Both the position numbers and the translations under genes were made by a program. From Pseudarthrobacter sulfonivorans (GTDB taxonomy: Bacteria; Actinomycetota; Actinomycetes; Actinomycetales; Micrococcaceae), in contig NZ_CP013747.1 in the NCBI RefSeq assembly GCF_001484605.1, positions 4,526,001 to 4,590,000 of the forward strand: a DNA stretch of 64,000 bases, written 5' to 3'. Below the pieces are notes generated by a model that saw only the letters and a list, made by a program, of their open reading frames with translations, ran no database searches and was not told where the DNA came from. This document shows, one piece after another, positions 44,800 through 54,983 of the stretch (position 1 is its first letter; the number at the start of each line of letters is the position of its first letter).

Positions 44800-44815
44800 T
44801 CGTAGATATGTTCGG
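44800..44815. promoter_or_regulatory. Candidate LexA box upstream of ruvA
   Basis: TCGTAGATATGTTCGG fits the SOS consensus TCGAAC-N4-GTTCGA at 9 of 12 defined positions, with the right half almost perfect. The flanks (GGTATTCG before, GATAGCC after) resemble those of the strong dnaE2 box. It lies 50 bp upstream of ruvA, in the only sizeable gap of the ruvCAB group. Confidence 0.5.
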
Positions 44816-44864
44816 ATAGCCGGTCCTACCCCCAAGAGCCCGGCAGTACACCAGGAGCCCGGCT

Positions 44865-45509
44865 TTGATCAGTTTCCTTCGCGGAACCGTAGCGCACGTT
44901 GGCCTTTCCGCTGCCGTGATCGACCTCAACGGGGCGGGCATGAGCGTCAACGCCACGCCGCAGACCCTCAGCCGCCTCCGCACCGGCGAGGAAGGCAAGC
45001 TCTTCACGTCGCTGATCGTGCGCGAGGATTCCCTCACCCTGTTCGGTTTTGCCACCGACGACGAACGCGAGGTCTTCGATGTCCTGCTCAGCGTCAGCGG
45101 CGTAGGTCCGCGGCTCGCGCTGGCGGTGCTCGCCGTGCACGAGCCTGAAACGATCAGGGTTGCCGCGCACACGAGTGACAGCAAGACGTTCACCACGGTG
45201 CCCGGCATCGGCCCCAAAGTGGCCGGCCGGATTGTGCTGGAACTGGCCGGCAAGCTGGTGCCCCACGGAACGGCAGGTGCCACCGGCGTGTCCACTCCGG
45301 CCGAAGCGGCCTGGAAGCCCCAGGTGGTGGCGGCCATGACCAGCCTCGGGTGGTCGGAAAAGGATGCCGGTGCCAGCATCGAGAAGGCCCTTGCAGACGA
45401 TCCCGAGGTGGAATTCCGTGGCAATGTGGCCGAGATCCTGCGGACCACGCTGCGCTGGCTGGGCCAGGACGGCGCGCGGGCCGGTAACCGCGTAGGCAGC
45501 CGTGGCTGA
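44865..45509 (+). CDS. ruvA: Holliday junction branch migration protein RuvA
   Basis: TTG start with CCAGGAG upstream; 214 residues. Domain I OB fold ([22 protein letters not shown]), two helix-hairpin-helix motifs ([29 protein letters not shown]) and the C-terminal domain III that contacts RuvB. It binds the four-way junction as a tetramer and loads RuvB. The 3' end overlaps ruvB by eight bases. Confidence 0.96.
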   Translation: MISFLRGTVAHVGLSAAVIDLNGAGMSVNATPQTLSRLRTGEEGKLFTSLIVREDSLTLFGFATDDEREVFDVLLSVSGVGPRLALAVLAVHEPETIRVAAHTSDSKTFTTVPGIGPKVAGRIVLELAGKLVPHGTAGATGVSTPAEAAWKPQVVAAMTSLGWSEKDAGASIEKALADDPEVEFRGNVAEILRTTLRWLGQDGARAGNRVGSRG

Positions 45510-46590
45510 GCCTTCGGTGGTGGCAGCAGGGGAGGAACCCGAGGAACGGGCGATCGAAGCCGCCCTCCGGCCGAAGAACCTCGATGACTTCGTCGGCCAG
45601 CACCGGGTCCGCAGGCAACTCTCGCTGGTCCTGCAGGCCTCCCGGATGCGGGGGCGCAGCGCGGACCACGTGCTGTTTTCCGGCCCTCCAGGCCTCGGCA
45701 AAACAACCCTGGCCATGATAGTGGCCGCTGAAATGAACGCGCCACTGCGGATCAGCAGCGGTCCGGCCATCCAGCACGCCGGCGACCTCGCCGCCATCCT
45801 TTCCTCCCTTTCCGAAGGGGAGGTCCTCTTCCTGGACGAGATCCACCGGATGTCCAGGCCGGCAGAGGAAATGCTCTACATGGCCATGGAAGATTTCCGT
45901 GTGGACATTGTGGTGGGCAAGGGCGCCGGGGCCACCGCCATTCCGTTGGAACTGCCGCCCTTCACCCTGGTGGGTGCCACCACGCGCGCCGGTCTGCTGC
46001 CAGGACCGCTCCGGGACAGGTTCGGGTTCACCGGGCATTTGGAGTTCTACAGCGTGGCCGAGCTCGAACTGGTGCTCAGGCGCTCCGCCGGCCTGCTGGA
46101 CCTCAAGGTCAACTCTGCGGGCTTCAGCGAAATTGCCGGCCGGTCCCGCGGTACGCCACGTATCGCCAACCGCCTCCTCCGCCGGGTCCGGGACTGGGCA
46201 CTCGTGCATGGGATTGAGCAGATTGATGCCCGCGCCGCTTCCGCTGCCCTGGACATGTATGAAGTGGACAAGCGAGGCCTGGACCGGCTGGACCGCGCTG
46301 TCCTCGAAGCACTCATTACGAAGTTCGGCGGGGGACCCGTGGGGCTTTCCACCCTTGCCATTGCGGTGGGGGAGGAGACCGAGACCGTGGAAACGGTGGC
46401 GGAACCGTTCCTGGTGCGCGAAGGTCTGCTGGGCCGGACGCCACGGGGCCGCATCGCCATGGCTCCGGCCTGGACCCACTTGGGCTTCGCCGTACCGGCC
46501 GGAGTTTTCGGGCAGGAGCCGTTGGATCTGTTCGAATCGGACCCGGACAGCGCCGAGTCCGCGGCCGAATGGGCACCGAACGGTCAATAG
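45502..46590 (+). CDS. ruvB: Holliday junction DNA helicase RuvB
   Basis: GTG 45502 lies inside the end of ruvA; 362 residues. AAA+ motor with Walker [14 protein letters not shown], Walker [10 protein letters not shown], sensor [10 protein letters not shown] and the arginine finger region GPLRDRFG, then a winged-helix C-terminal domain ([17 protein letters not shown]). It pumps DNA through RuvA during branch migration. Confidence 0.97.
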   Translation: MAEPSVVAAGEEPEERAIEAALRPKNLDDFVGQHRVRRQLSLVLQASRMRGRSADHVLFSGPPGLGKTTLAMIVAAEMNAPLRISSGPAIQHAGDLAAILSSLSEGEVLFLDEIHRMSRPAEEMLYMAMEDFRVDIVVGKGAGATAIPLELPPFTLVGATTRAGLLPGPLRDRFGFTGHLEFYSVAELELVLRRSAGLLDLKVNSAGFSEIAGRSRGTPRIANRLLRRVRDWALVHGIEQIDARAASAALDMYEVDKRGLDRLDRAVLEALITKFGGGPVGLSTLAIAVGEETETVETVAEPFLVREGLLGRTPRGRIAMAPAWTHLGFAVPAGVFGQEPLDLFESDPDSAESAAEWAPNGQ

Positions 46591-46763
46591 CACTGTCCTC
46601 CCAGCTTTTCCCTTTAGACTGGTATGACACCCGGCACGTTCGGGTCTGTGTTCCCGCGACGGCTTCGAGGAGCCGCTGCCTGCCAGGCAGGATTCTCTGC
46701 AACGGGGAACGACGCGGACGCTGCCAAACACCCGATACGCCAGTACAGAACGGAATCTTCCCT

Positions 46764-47162
46764 GTGGATCCAATGAACATCGTCTTGTTCGCAATGCTCG
46801 GAATCTTTATCTTCATGATGTTCCGCCGCAACAAGAAGACCAAGGAGCAGCAGGCAACGCTGCAGTCCCAGTTCGAGCCCGGTGTTGAGGTTATGACGAG
46901 CTTCGGACTCTTTGGTCGGATTGTCTCCATGGACGACGCCGAGAACAAAGTTGTCCTTGAGCTCTCCCCCGGGAACCTGGCAACTGTCCACCGCCAGGCT
47001 GTGACCAAGATTGTGGAACCGCCCGTCGAAGCCGAGACTCCGGCCGTCCCGGATGACGCCTCCTCACTCACCACTGAAGAAGCAGGCACCCCGGCAGCAT
47101 CCGCCGAAACCCCGGACGAGACCCTGAAGCGCCTCAACGACGAGGGCAAGAAGGACAACTAG
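46764..47162 (+). CDS. yajC: Preprotein translocase subunit YajC
   Basis: GTG 46764 gives 132 residues. One N-terminal membrane helix (IVLFAMLGIFIFMMF) followed by RRNKKTKEQQ, the YajC domain (QFEPGVEVMTSFGLFGRIVSMD) and an acidic, low-complexity tail. The ribosome site is weak. YajC associates with SecDF, whose genes follow after a 111-bp gap. Confidence 0.92.
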   Translation: MDPMNIVLFAMLGIFIFMMFRRNKKTKEQQATLQSQFEPGVEVMTSFGLFGRIVSMDDAENKVVLELSPGNLATVHRQAVTKIVEPPVEAETPAVPDDASSLTTEEAGTPAASAETPDETLKRLNDEGKKDN

Positions 47163-47273
47163 TCCACGCCGCACGGCAGCCCGCGTTACAACACCTCTAC
47201 GGCTGGGGACAACCGCCGGTGGGACAGATAGCTCCCGCCGGTGGTTCCTCCGTAAATAAGAGAAAGATCGACA

Positions 47274-49031
47274 ATGGCACGAACTGGCCCTAACAACTCA
47301 GGCCTGAGGGTACTGGTGTGGCTCGGCGTAGTCCTCGCCGTGCTGACCGCCGTCCTGGCCGGCGGCACCCTTGCCGGACAGGCAAGCTGGGCACCCAAGC
47401 TGGCACTGGACCTCGAGGGTGGCACCCAGATGATCCTGGCGCCCAAGGTTGAGGGCGGTTCGGACATCAATGAAGAGCAGCTCAACCAGGCCGTAGCCAT
47501 CATCCGCCAACGTGTGGATGGTTCAGGTGTTGCCGAAGCGGAAATCAGCACGCAGTCAGGCCGCAACGTAGTGGTCAGCCTTCCGGGTACACCTACGAAG
47601 GAAACCCGCGACCTGATCCAGGCCTCCGCGGACATGAACTTCCGTCCCGTATTGCTGAACGGGGACGGCGCGCCCGTTCCCACGGAATCCCTCACCCCCG
47701 AAGATCAGCTTCCGAAGCCCACGGCGGAGCCCGCCAACGGCAGCGATATCAACTGGATCACCGCGGACATCTACCGGCAGTTCGAAACCATGGACTGCAA
47801 CAATCCTGCGCCGGAGAGCCCGGAGGCCTCCGATCCGACAAAACCCCTGGTTACGTGTGAACCGGCAACTGAGACCACGCCGGCCATCAAGTACATCCTG
47901 GGTCCGGTGGAGGTCAAGGGCGGCAACATTGTCACGTCCTCCTTCCAGCTGCAGCAGGGTGCGCAGGGCGCTGTGACCAACGACTGGGCCGTCAACATCC
48001 AGTTCGACGACGAAGGCACCGCCAAGTTCAAGTCGGTCACCGAACGCCTGAACCAGTTCTATGTGGCAGCCGGCGGCGAAACCGGCAACGACCCCAAGGC
48101 TCAGTTCGCCATCGTTCTCGACGACCAGGTCATTTCCGCGCCGCGCTCCTTGGCCGTCATCACCGACGGACGTCCGCAGATCACCGGCGGATTCACCGAA
48201 CAGACCGCCAAGGTCCTTTCCGACCAGCTTCGCTTTGGTGCACTGCCCATCAGCTTCGAGATCCAGAGCGACCAGCAGATCTCCGCCACCTTGGGTGGCG
48301 AACAGCTCCGTATGGGCCTCCTTGCAGGCATCATCGGTTTGCTCCTGGTGGTGGTCTACTCACTCTTCCAGTACCGGGCCTTGGGCCTGGTGACCATTGC
48401 ATCGCTGGTGGTGGCCGGCGCCCTGACCTATCTGGCCATCGCCCTCCTGGGCTGGACCGAAAACTACCGGCTTTCCCTGGCCGGCGTGGCTGGCCTCATC
48501 GTCGCCATCGGCCAGACCGCTGACTCGTTCATCGTCTACTTTGAACGCATCCGCGATGAACTCCGCGAAGGCCGTGGATTGGTCTCTGCGGTGGAGAACG
48601 GCTGGAAGCGGGCCAAGCGCACTGTCCTGGCCTCCAAGGCCGTGAACCTGCTGGCCGCGCTGGTGCTTTACTTTGTGGCCGTCGGCAACGTCCGTGGGTT
48701 CGCTTTCACGCTGGGTCTGACGGCCATTGCCGACCTCATCGTGGTCTTTATGTTCACGCACCCGACGCTGCAGCTCCTGGCGCGCACCAAGTTCTTCGGG
48801 GAGGGCCACCGGCTCTCCGGCCTGGATCCCAAGCGGCTGGGTGTTGTGCCGCTCTACCGCGGCGCCGGGCGCCTGCGCACGCCGGAGGCCAAGCCGTCCG
48901 TGGTCCGCGCCAAGAACACAGGCGCGGCGGCCGAGGCTGAACGACGCATGACCATCGCAGAACGCCGCCTCGCGGAAAAGCAGGAGCAGCTCACCGGCTC
49001 CTCCAAGAGCGCAGCCAAGGAGAACAAGTAA
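47274..49031 (+). CDS. secD: Protein translocase subunit SecD
   Basis: 585 residues. First membrane helix (VLVWLGVVLAVLTAVLAGG), the P1 head with LDLEGGTQMIL (conserved D-x-x-GG-T), and five C-terminal helices with GLIVAIGQTADSFIVYFERIRDE holding the proton-path residues. A 90-residue acidic/proline insertion (about 140-215) is typical of actinobacterial SecD. SecDF uses proton motive force to pull exported chains. It shares one base with secF (TAATG). Confidence 0.96.
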   Translation: MARTGPNNSGLRVLVWLGVVLAVLTAVLAGGTLAGQASWAPKLALDLEGGTQMILAPKVEGGSDINEEQLNQAVAIIRQRVDGSGVAEAEISTQSGRNVVVSLPGTPTKETRDLIQASADMNFRPVLLNGDGAPVPTESLTPEDQLPKPTAEPANGSDINWITADIYRQFETMDCNNPAPESPEASDPTKPLVTCEPATETTPAIKYILGPVEVKGGNIVTSSFQLQQGAQGAVTNDWAVNIQFDDEGTAKFKSVTERLNQFYVAAGGETGNDPKAQFAIVLDDQVISAPRSLAVITDGRPQITGGFTEQTAKVLSDQLRFGALPISFEIQSDQQISATLGGEQLRMGLLAGIIGLLLVVVYSLFQYRALGLVTIASLVVAGALTYLAIALLGWTENYRLSLAGVAGLIVAIGQTADSFIVYFERIRDELREGRGLVSAVENGWKRAKRTVLASKAVNLLAALVLYFVAVGNVRGFAFTLGLTAIADLIVVFMFTHPTLQLLARTKFFGEGHRLSGLDPKRLGVVPLYRGAGRLRTPEAKPSVVRAKNTGAAAEAERRMTIAERRLAEKQEQLTGSSKSAAKENK

Positions 49032-50053
49032 TGTCCAGCAGCTTCGCCAATTTCGGCAACGAGCTCTACACCGGGAAGCGCTCCTACAACTTCGTCGGTG
49101 CCAAGAAACTGTGGTTCATCATCGCGGCGGTGGCGGTGGCGCTGTCCATCCTCATTCCGGTTGCCAAGGGTGGCTTCAACCTTGGCATCGAATTCCGCGG
49201 CGGTTCGGAGTTCACCGTCTCCAACGTGCAAAGCACAGACTCGGCCCTTGGTGAAAAAGTTGTCGAAGACGTTGTGGCCGGCAGCGTTCCGCGTGTCGCC
49301 AATGTCGCCGGTACCACCATGCGGATCCAGACGGACAAGCTCACGGATGACGAGACCCTCCGGATCAAGGAAGGCCTCATCTCGGCCTACGGCGTCACTG
49401 ACAACGAGGTGACATCAACCTTTATCGGACCCACCTGGGGTGCGGATGTCACCAAGCAGGCCCTGATTGGCCTGATCGTCTTTGTGGCCCTGGCCGCGGT
49501 GCTGATGGCGCTGTACTTCCGGACCTGGAAGATGTCACTGTCTGCAATGGCTGGAATGCTGGTGACGATGATGATCACCGCCGGCGTGTATGCCCTCAGT
49601 GACTTCGAGGTGACGCCCTCAGCCATCATTGGGTTCCTGACGGTGCTCAGCTACTCCCTCTATGACACGGTGGTGGTCTTCGACAAGATCCGTGAGAACA
49701 CCGCGGATCTCGATGCGTCCACGCGCCGTACTTTCGGTGAGGAAGTCAACCTCGCCGTCAACCAGACCCTGGTGCGTTCCATCAACACCATGATGGTGGC
49801 CATCCTCCCGGTCGGTGCCATCCTGTTCATCGGGGCCGGCCTCCTGGGGGCAGGCACGCTGCGCGACCTGTCGCTGGCACTGTTCGTCGGAATTCTGATA
49901 GGTACGGCGGCCACCATATTCATCGCTGCCCCGATGTATGCCTGGCTGCGCCAGAACGAACCTGACCTGGTGAAGCAGGCGAAGCGCGTCGAACACCGCA
50001 GGTCCGCCAACAACGCCCGGACCGAAGAATCGGCTGAGCCCGCAGAGGCCTGA
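49031..50053 (+). CDS. secF: Protein translocase subunit SecF
   Basis: 340 residues with six membrane segments. The SecF signature GIEFRGGSEFTV follows helix 1, and the transport region has FLTVLSYSLYDTVVVFDKIREN (conserved Asp). The C-terminal tail is basic then acidic and cytoplasmic. Last gene of the unit; a strong terminator follows. Confidence 0.96.
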   Translation: MSSSFANFGNELYTGKRSYNFVGAKKLWFIIAAVAVALSILIPVAKGGFNLGIEFRGGSEFTVSNVQSTDSALGEKVVEDVVAGSVPRVANVAGTTMRIQTDKLTDDETLRIKEGLISAYGVTDNEVTSTFIGPTWGADVTKQALIGLIVFVALAAVLMALYFRTWKMSLSAMAGMLVTMMITAGVYALSDFEVTPSAIIGFLTVLSYSLYDTVVVFDKIRENTADLDASTRRTFGEEVNLAVNQTLVRSINTMMVAILPVGAILFIGAGLLGAGTLRDLSLALFVGILIGTAATIFIAAPMYAWLRQNEPDLVKQAKRVEHRRSANNARTEESAEPAEA

Positions 50054-50068
50054 CCTTTTGCATCAAAG

Positions 50069-50108
50069 CGGGCCGGGCGGCGTCGGAATACCGACGTCGC
50101 CCGGTCCG
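50069..50108 (+). terminator. Rho-independent terminator after secF
   Basis: An 18-bp stem (CGGGCCGGGCGGCGTCGG paired with its partner through two G-T wobbles) and an AATA loop, followed by TTTCGCATTT. Confidence 0.85.
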
Positions 50109-50175
50109 TTTCGCATTTAGGCGCCGGTTACATAAGTGAACTGGCGGGGGAATAGACTGGGGTAATTAAACAGTC

Positions 50176-52584
50176 GTGAGGGGTGCTTCATTGGAAGAAC
50201 GTTCGGCGTCGGTGCCAACGGCCGGCGGGGATAACAGTCCGGGACACGGAGTTCAGACCGGACTGACCGCTTCCGCACGCCCGGCGCCAGTTGTTCCCGT
50301 GGACAAATCGGGCGCCCGCCCTACATTTCCCGGACGCCGCGAACGTACCCGCTCCCGCCTGGCCCGGCTGACCGGCCGCGGCACGGCAACCTATTCGCCC
50401 ATTCTTGAGCCGCTGCTGCGTACCGTCCGTGCGAACAACCCAAAAGAAGATTTTGATCTCATCCAGCGCGCCTTCGAGGTGGCTGAGCAGAGCCACCGTG
50501 GGCAGAAGCGCAAGAGCGGTGATCCCTACATCACCCACCCCGTGGCCGTAGCCACCATCCTCGCCGAGCTGGGCCTCAGCGGAACCACACTCGCCGCGGC
50601 GCTGCTGCACGACACGGTCGAGGACACCCCTTACACACTGGCGGACCTCAAAAGGGATTTCGGTCCAGAGGTTGCCATGCTGGTAGACGGCGTCACCAAG
50701 CTGGACAAAGTCAGCTTTGGTGAAGCCGCGCAGTCAGAGACCGTCCGCAAGATGGTTGTGGCCATGGCCAAGGACATCCGCGTCCTTATGATCAAGCTCG
50801 CGGACAGGCTCCACAACGCCCGGACCTGGCGGTTCGTCTCCGCGGAGTCATCGGCCCGAAAAGCCCGCGAAACCCTGGAAATATTCGCGCCCCTGGCCCA
50901 CCGCCTGGGCATGAACACCATCAAATGGGAGTTGGAGGACCTGTCCTTCGCGGCCCTGTATCCAAAAGTCTATGAGGAAATCGTCCGGATGGTGGGCGAC
51001 CGCACCCCGGAACGGGAGAAAAGCCTCGGCGTCATCCGGGACCAGATCACTGAGGATCTCCGTACTGCCCGGATCAAGGCCACCATTACCGGCAGGCCGA
51101 AGCACTATTACTCGATCTACCAGAAGATGATCGTCCGGGACAAGGATTTCGACGACATCAACGACCTCATGGGCGTTCGTGTACTCGTCGATTCGGTCCG
51201 GGACTGTTACGCCGCCCTGGGCACCATGCATTCGCGCTGGAACCCGCTGCCGGGGCGGTTCAAAGACTACATCGCCATGCCCAAGTTCAATATGTACCAG
51301 TCGCTGCACACCACGGTGATCGGACCCGGCGGCAAGCCCGTGGAGATCCAGATCAGGACCCACGAAATGCACCGCCGTGCTGAGTACGGTGTGGCCGCCC
51401 ACTGGAAGTACAAGGATCAGCCCAGCCGTACGGCTGTCGGGCCGGGCAGCCCCCGCGACGGTGACATGGGCTGGCTGAGGTCCCTGGTTGACTGGCAGCA
51501 GGAAACGTCCGATCCCGGAGAGTTCCTGGACTCGCTGCGGTTTGAGATCAATGCCCGCGAAGTCTTTGTCTTTACCCCCAAGGGTGAAGTCATGGCACTG
51601 CCCGCTGGATCGACTCCGGTGGATTTTGCCTACGCCGTCCACACCGAAGTGGGACACCGCACCATCGGCGCACGGGTCAACGGCAAGCTCGTGCCCTTGA
51701 ACAGCGAGCTAAACCACGGTGACTGGGTTGAGATCTTTACCTCCAAGGCCGAAGGTGCCGGGCCCAGCCAGGACTGGCAGCACTTCGTCAAGAGCGCCCG
51801 CGCCCGGAACAAAATCCGTCAGTGGTTCAGCAAGGAACGGCGCGAAGAAGCAATCGACCGTGGCAAGGAACTCCTGACACGGGCGATGCGTAAACAGAAC
51901 CTGCCTCTGCAGCGCCTGATGACGCACGAGGCACTCGCGGCGGTAGCCGCAGAGTTCAAGTACGTTGACATCTCGGGCCTCTACGCCGGTGTGGGAGACG
52001 GTCATACGTCAGCGCAGTCGGTCATGGAGAAACTCGTTGAAAGCCTGGGCGGCAACGAGAGCACTGACGACGACATCACTGAAGTCAGCATCCCCACGCA
52101 GGTGGCCAAAACCAAGTTCTCCGATTCCGGCGTGGTGGTGCGCGGCGTTGGCGATGTCTGGGTGAAGCTCGCGCGCTGTTGCACGCCCGTTCCGCCTGAT
52201 CCGATTCTCGGCTTTGTCACCCGCGGCTCCGGGGTTTCGGTGCACCGCACGGACTGCACCAACATTTCGGATCTCCGGGACCAGCCCGACAGGATTGTCG
52301 AGGTGGACTGGGCACCCACCCAGTCAAGTGTTTTCCTGGTGGAGATCCAGGTTGAGGCGCTGGACCGGAAGTCCCTGCTCTCCGACGTCACGCGTGTCCT
52401 GTCCGAGAACCACGTCAACATTCTGGCTGCCAGCGTGAACACGTCCACCGACAGGGTGGCCATCTCCAGGTTCGCCTTCGAGATGGGCGACCCCAAATAC
52501 CTCAGCCACGTCCTCAGTGCCGTGCGGCGCATCGACGGCGTGTTCGACGTCTACCGGACCACCGGTAACAAGCGGCGGAGCTAG
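50176..52584 (+). CDS. rel: Bifunctional (p)ppGpp synthetase/hydrolase Rel
   Basis: Up to 802 residues. HD hydrolase domain with the diagnostic [10 protein letters not shown] intact, RelA/SpoT synthetase domain ([37 protein letters not shown]), TGS domain ([25 protein letters not shown]), a conserved-cysteine region ([13 protein letters not shown]) and ACT domain at the end. Both activities should be present, as usual for actinobacterial Rel. GTG 50176 opens the frame, but TTG 50191 has AGGGG at good spacing and may be the true start. Confidence 0.96.
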   Translation: MRGASLEERSASVPTAGGDNSPGHGVQTGLTASARPAPVVPVDKSGARPTFPGRRERTRSRLARLTGRGTATYSPILEPLLRTVRANNPKEDFDLIQRAFEVAEQSHRGQKRKSGDPYITHPVAVATILAELGLSGTTLAAALLHDTVEDTPYTLADLKRDFGPEVAMLVDGVTKLDKVSFGEAAQSETVRKMVVAMAKDIRVLMIKLADRLHNARTWRFVSAESSARKARETLEIFAPLAHRLGMNTIKWELEDLSFAALYPKVYEEIVRMVGDRTPEREKSLGVIRDQITEDLRTARIKATITGRPKHYYSIYQKMIVRDKDFDDINDLMGVRVLVDSVRDCYAALGTMHSRWNPLPGRFKDYIAMPKFNMYQSLHTTVIGPGGKPVEIQIRTHEMHRRAEYGVAAHWKYKDQPSRTAVGPGSPRDGDMGWLRSLVDWQQETSDPGEFLDSLRFEINAREVFVFTPKGEVMALPAGSTPVDFAYAVHTEVGHRTIGARVNGKLVPLNSELNHGDWVEIFTSKAEGAGPSQDWQHFVKSARARNKIRQWFSKERREEAIDRGKELLTRAMRKQNLPLQRLMTHEALAAVAAEFKYVDISGLYAGVGDGHTSAQSVMEKLVESLGGNESTDDDITEVSIPTQVAKTKFSDSGVVVRGVGDVWVKLARCCTPVPPDPILGFVTRGSGVSVHRTDCTNISDLRDQPDRIVEVDWAPTQSSVFLVEIQVEALDRKSLLSDVTRVLSENHVNILAASVNTSTDRVAISRFAFEMGDPKYLSHVLSAVRRIDGVFDVYRTTGNKRRS

Positions 52585-53151
52585 CAAGGCCAGCTTTTCC
52601 AGTGCGGCCCGTTTGTGGGGGACTCGCGGACTGGCCTCAATGGCCAGGATCAGCAGGCGCAGCCGCACGTCCCGCTCCGGGCGGGCCAGCAACCCCGCCA
52701 GCGCCGGCAAGGCCCGGTGGGCGTCGACATGCAGGGCGATGTCGACGGCGGTGCGCAGTGGACTCGACACCATCAGCCCGCCCATGCTGACAACGTCGAA
52801 CGGACCAAGCCGGACTTCATGGAGCGTGCAGCCCCTTGTGTTGCGGAGGCTCGAAATCCGCCGTTTCGCATCCACAAGCAAGGCCAGCCGGTCCGGTTCA
52901 GCCGCACAGCCGTAGATCCAGGCCGCCGTCATCCGCCCGGCCACCACGCGTTGCCTGACGGCCGCCGGAACCGCGTTGGCCACCGTTCTGGCCCGCACCT
53001 GGGGTGACGCGGGAGCATCCGGCAACGTGAAGCCGCGCTGGTGGAACTGCGCCAGGACACCGTCCGCTGCCAGCGACTGGAGTTCGGGCCACGCGAAAGG
53101 CCTGCCCGGGGAATACAGGTCCGGGTATTGGGGTGGTGGGGAGGTGGCCAT
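52324..53151 (-). CDS. AbiEi-antitoxin-like protein, 3' end antisense to rel
   Basis: 275 residues from ATG 53151. Residues about 25-180 resemble the AbiEi-type proteins common in actinobacteria ([52 protein letters not shown]). No AbiEii-type nucleotidyltransferase toxin is adjacent, so this is an orphan, possibly only a DNA-binding protein. The frame continues without a stop for about 260 bp antisense to the end of rel; homologues of this group would be expected to end near KLALL, before rel. The last 85 residues are therefore probably a non-native extension. Confidence 0.6.
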   Translation of the reverse strand: MATSPPPQYPDLYSPGRPFAWPELQSLAADGVLAQFHQRGFTLPDAPASPQVRARTVANAVPAAVRQRVVAGRMTAAWIYGCAAEPDRLALLVDAKRRISSLRNTRGCTLHEVRLGPFDVVSMGGLMVSSPLRTAVDIALHVDAHRALPALAGLLARPERDVRLRLLILAIEASPRVPHKRAALEKLALLAPPLVTGGPVDVEHAVDAPHGTEDVAEVFGVAHLEGEPGDGHPVGGRVHAGSQNVDVVLGQDTRDVGEQGLPVQRLNLDLHQENT

Positions 53152-53187
53152 CCCCCCATCCTGCCGCGCCTTCCCTTAACGCGCACA

Positions 53188-53225
53188 GGCCCGGTTCCGG
53201 CTATGTGGATAACCGGGACCGGGCC
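53188..53225 (-). terminator. Terminator after the DUF349 gene
   Basis: Stem GGCCCGGTTCCGG / CCGGGACCGGGCC, 13 bp with one wobble and a 12-base loop. A second smaller hairpin (GGCGCCTT / AAGGCGTC) is at about 53240-53260, nearer the gene. Confidence 0.6.
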
Positions 53226-53275
53226 CATGCGTCCTGCGACAGGCGCCTTACGAAAGGCGTCCTACAAACTACTGA

Positions 53276-54916
53276 CTAGGAAAGCTCGCTGGCCGAGCGC
53301 TGGATCTGGTCCAACCAGGCCTGCCTCGCCTCGAGGGCTTCGCGGGCCCCCTTGATCTTGCGCTGGTCGCCGGCTTTTTCGGCCTTGGCGAGATCGTCCT
53401 GCAGGCCGGAAATGGCTGCTTCCAGCTGCGACAGGGCGCTGTTGGTGCGGGCCTTCGTCTCGGGGTTGGAGCGCTGCCAGTTTTCCTCTTCGGCGTTGCG
53501 GACAGCGTCCTCCACCTTGCGGAGGCCGGCTTCGATGCGGCCCATGTCGGCGCGGGGGACCTTGCCGGCTTCTTCCCAGCGGTCCCGGACAGACTGGAGC
53601 GCCTTCTTGGCCGCAGCCAGGTCCTTGACCGGCAGGATGGTGTTCGCTTCGACGAGGAGCGCTTCCTTCACCGTGAGGTTGGCAGCGTATTCCTGGTCGA
53701 TCTCCTCGTTGGCTGCCTGCCGGTGCGTGAAGAACACATCCTGGGCGGCACGGAAACGGGCCCAGAGGGCGTCGTCGTCCTTGCGGCTGGCGCGCGGTGA
53801 GGCCTTCCATTCATCCATGAGCCGGCGGTATTCGCCGGCGGCAAAGCCCCAGTCGGTGGACGAGGACAGGGCCTCGGCTTCGGCGATGAGCTTCTCCTTG
53901 GCCGATTTTGCGGCCGAGTTGGTGCTGTCCAGCTGGGAGAAGTAGGCGCGGCGGTGACGGTCGAAAACGGTGCGGGCGGCACGGAACCGCTTCCACAAGG
54001 CGTCCTCGTTGCTGCGGCCAAGCCGGATGCCGCCCTTCTGGGCTGTCTTCCAGCTTTCAAAAAGATCGTTCATCCGGGCGCTGGAGGTCTTCCATTGGAT
54101 CTGTGCGGGATCCTGCCCCGAGATCTCTTCGGCTTCGGCCACGATGGCCTCGCGGGCCGCGAGCTCGGCGGAGCGAACGGCGTCGTGTTCTGCCTTCTCT
54201 GCCTTTTCGAGTTCTGCGATCTGCACGGAAACAGCGTCCAGCCGTGCTTCTGTGGAACGGAGGTCTCCCACCATGTTCCGCTCCGCCAGCTGCTCGCGCA
54301 GGTGCGTGACGGTCTTCTGCATATCGGTGCTGGGCGCCTTGGAGCTGATGCGCTGCTCCAGGAGCAGGACCTGCGCAACAATGTCGTCATGCTTCCGCGC
54401 GAAGTAGGCAAGGGCTTCGTCATTGCTGACGCCGGGGTACTGGCCCACCGGGTGCTCGTCGCCGTCGATCGTCAGGAATACGTGGCCGTCACCCTCGACA
54501 CGGCCCCACTTTGCAGCTTCCGCCAGCGAAGTCGCGGAGGCGACGGGTGCCGGTGCTGCCACTGGTGCGGCTGCTGCCGGCTTGGGCCGGGCAGCGAAGG
54601 CTGCCGGTGACGGGGCGGGTCGAGGTGCCGCAGCAGGCGCGGGTGCCGGAGCTTCGTCAGCCGCGCTCTCGTCACCGGCCGCGCTCTCTTCAACCGGGGC
54701 GGCCGGGACCTCGGTACGTTCCACCGGGGCCGCCGCGGCCTCGGCATCTTCGGCCTGGACGGCCACGCCCTCCGGATCCACGTCCGCTTCAGCCGCGGTT
54801 TCGTCAACCGTGGCCTGTTCGGCGGTTGCCTGGACAGCGTCTGCCTGGTCAGCCACGGGGGCCGTTACCTCGGTCAGGTCTGCTGCTGTTTCGTCGGATT
54901 TCTGACTGTCTGTCAC
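53276..54916 (-). CDS. DUF349 repeat protein
   Basis: 546 residues. The first about 125 residues are Ala/Glu/Pro-rich and probably disordered. From about 135 on it is helical and coiled-coil, with a KWGRVEGDGHVFL segment and three DUF349 repeats recognisable by alternating W/F positions (DALWKRFRAARTVFDRHRRA, DALWARFRAAQDVFFTHRQA, VRDRWEEAGKVPR). Function is unknown; it is conserved beside rel and hisS in actinobacteria. It lies 67 bp downstream of the cyclophilin gene on the same strand. Confidence 0.88.
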   Translation of the reverse strand: MTDSQKSDETAADLTEVTAPVADQADAVQATAEQATVDETAAEADVDPEGVAVQAEDAEAAAAPVERTEVPAAPVEESAAGDESAADEAPAPAPAAAPRPAPSPAAFAARPKPAAAAPVAAPAPVASATSLAEAAKWGRVEGDGHVFLTIDGDEHPVGQYPGVSNDEALAYFARKHDDIVAQVLLLEQRISSKAPSTDMQKTVTHLREQLAERNMVGDLRSTEARLDAVSVQIAELEKAEKAEHDAVRSAELAAREAIVAEAEEISGQDPAQIQWKTSSARMNDLFESWKTAQKGGIRLGRSNEDALWKRFRAARTVFDRHRRAYFSQLDSTNSAAKSAKEKLIAEAEALSSSTDWGFAAGEYRRLMDEWKASPRASRKDDDALWARFRAAQDVFFTHRQAANEEIDQEYAANLTVKEALLVEANTILPVKDLAAAKKALQSVRDRWEEAGKVPRADMGRIEAGLRKVEDAVRNAEEENWQRSNPETKARTNSALSQLEAAISGLQDDLAKAEKAGDQRKIKGAREALEARQAWLDQIQRSASELS

Positions 54917-54983
54917 CGCTAAAAGTCTTTCGCTTGGAGGGAAATACTCACGTACTGCACCGCGGCCGTTCAGGCCTGGCTTC

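Noticed and set aside
52324..53151. Complete AbiE type IV toxin-antitoxin system
   Set aside because: No AbiEii-like nucleotidyltransferase lies on either side; the neighbours are rel and a DUF349 gene.
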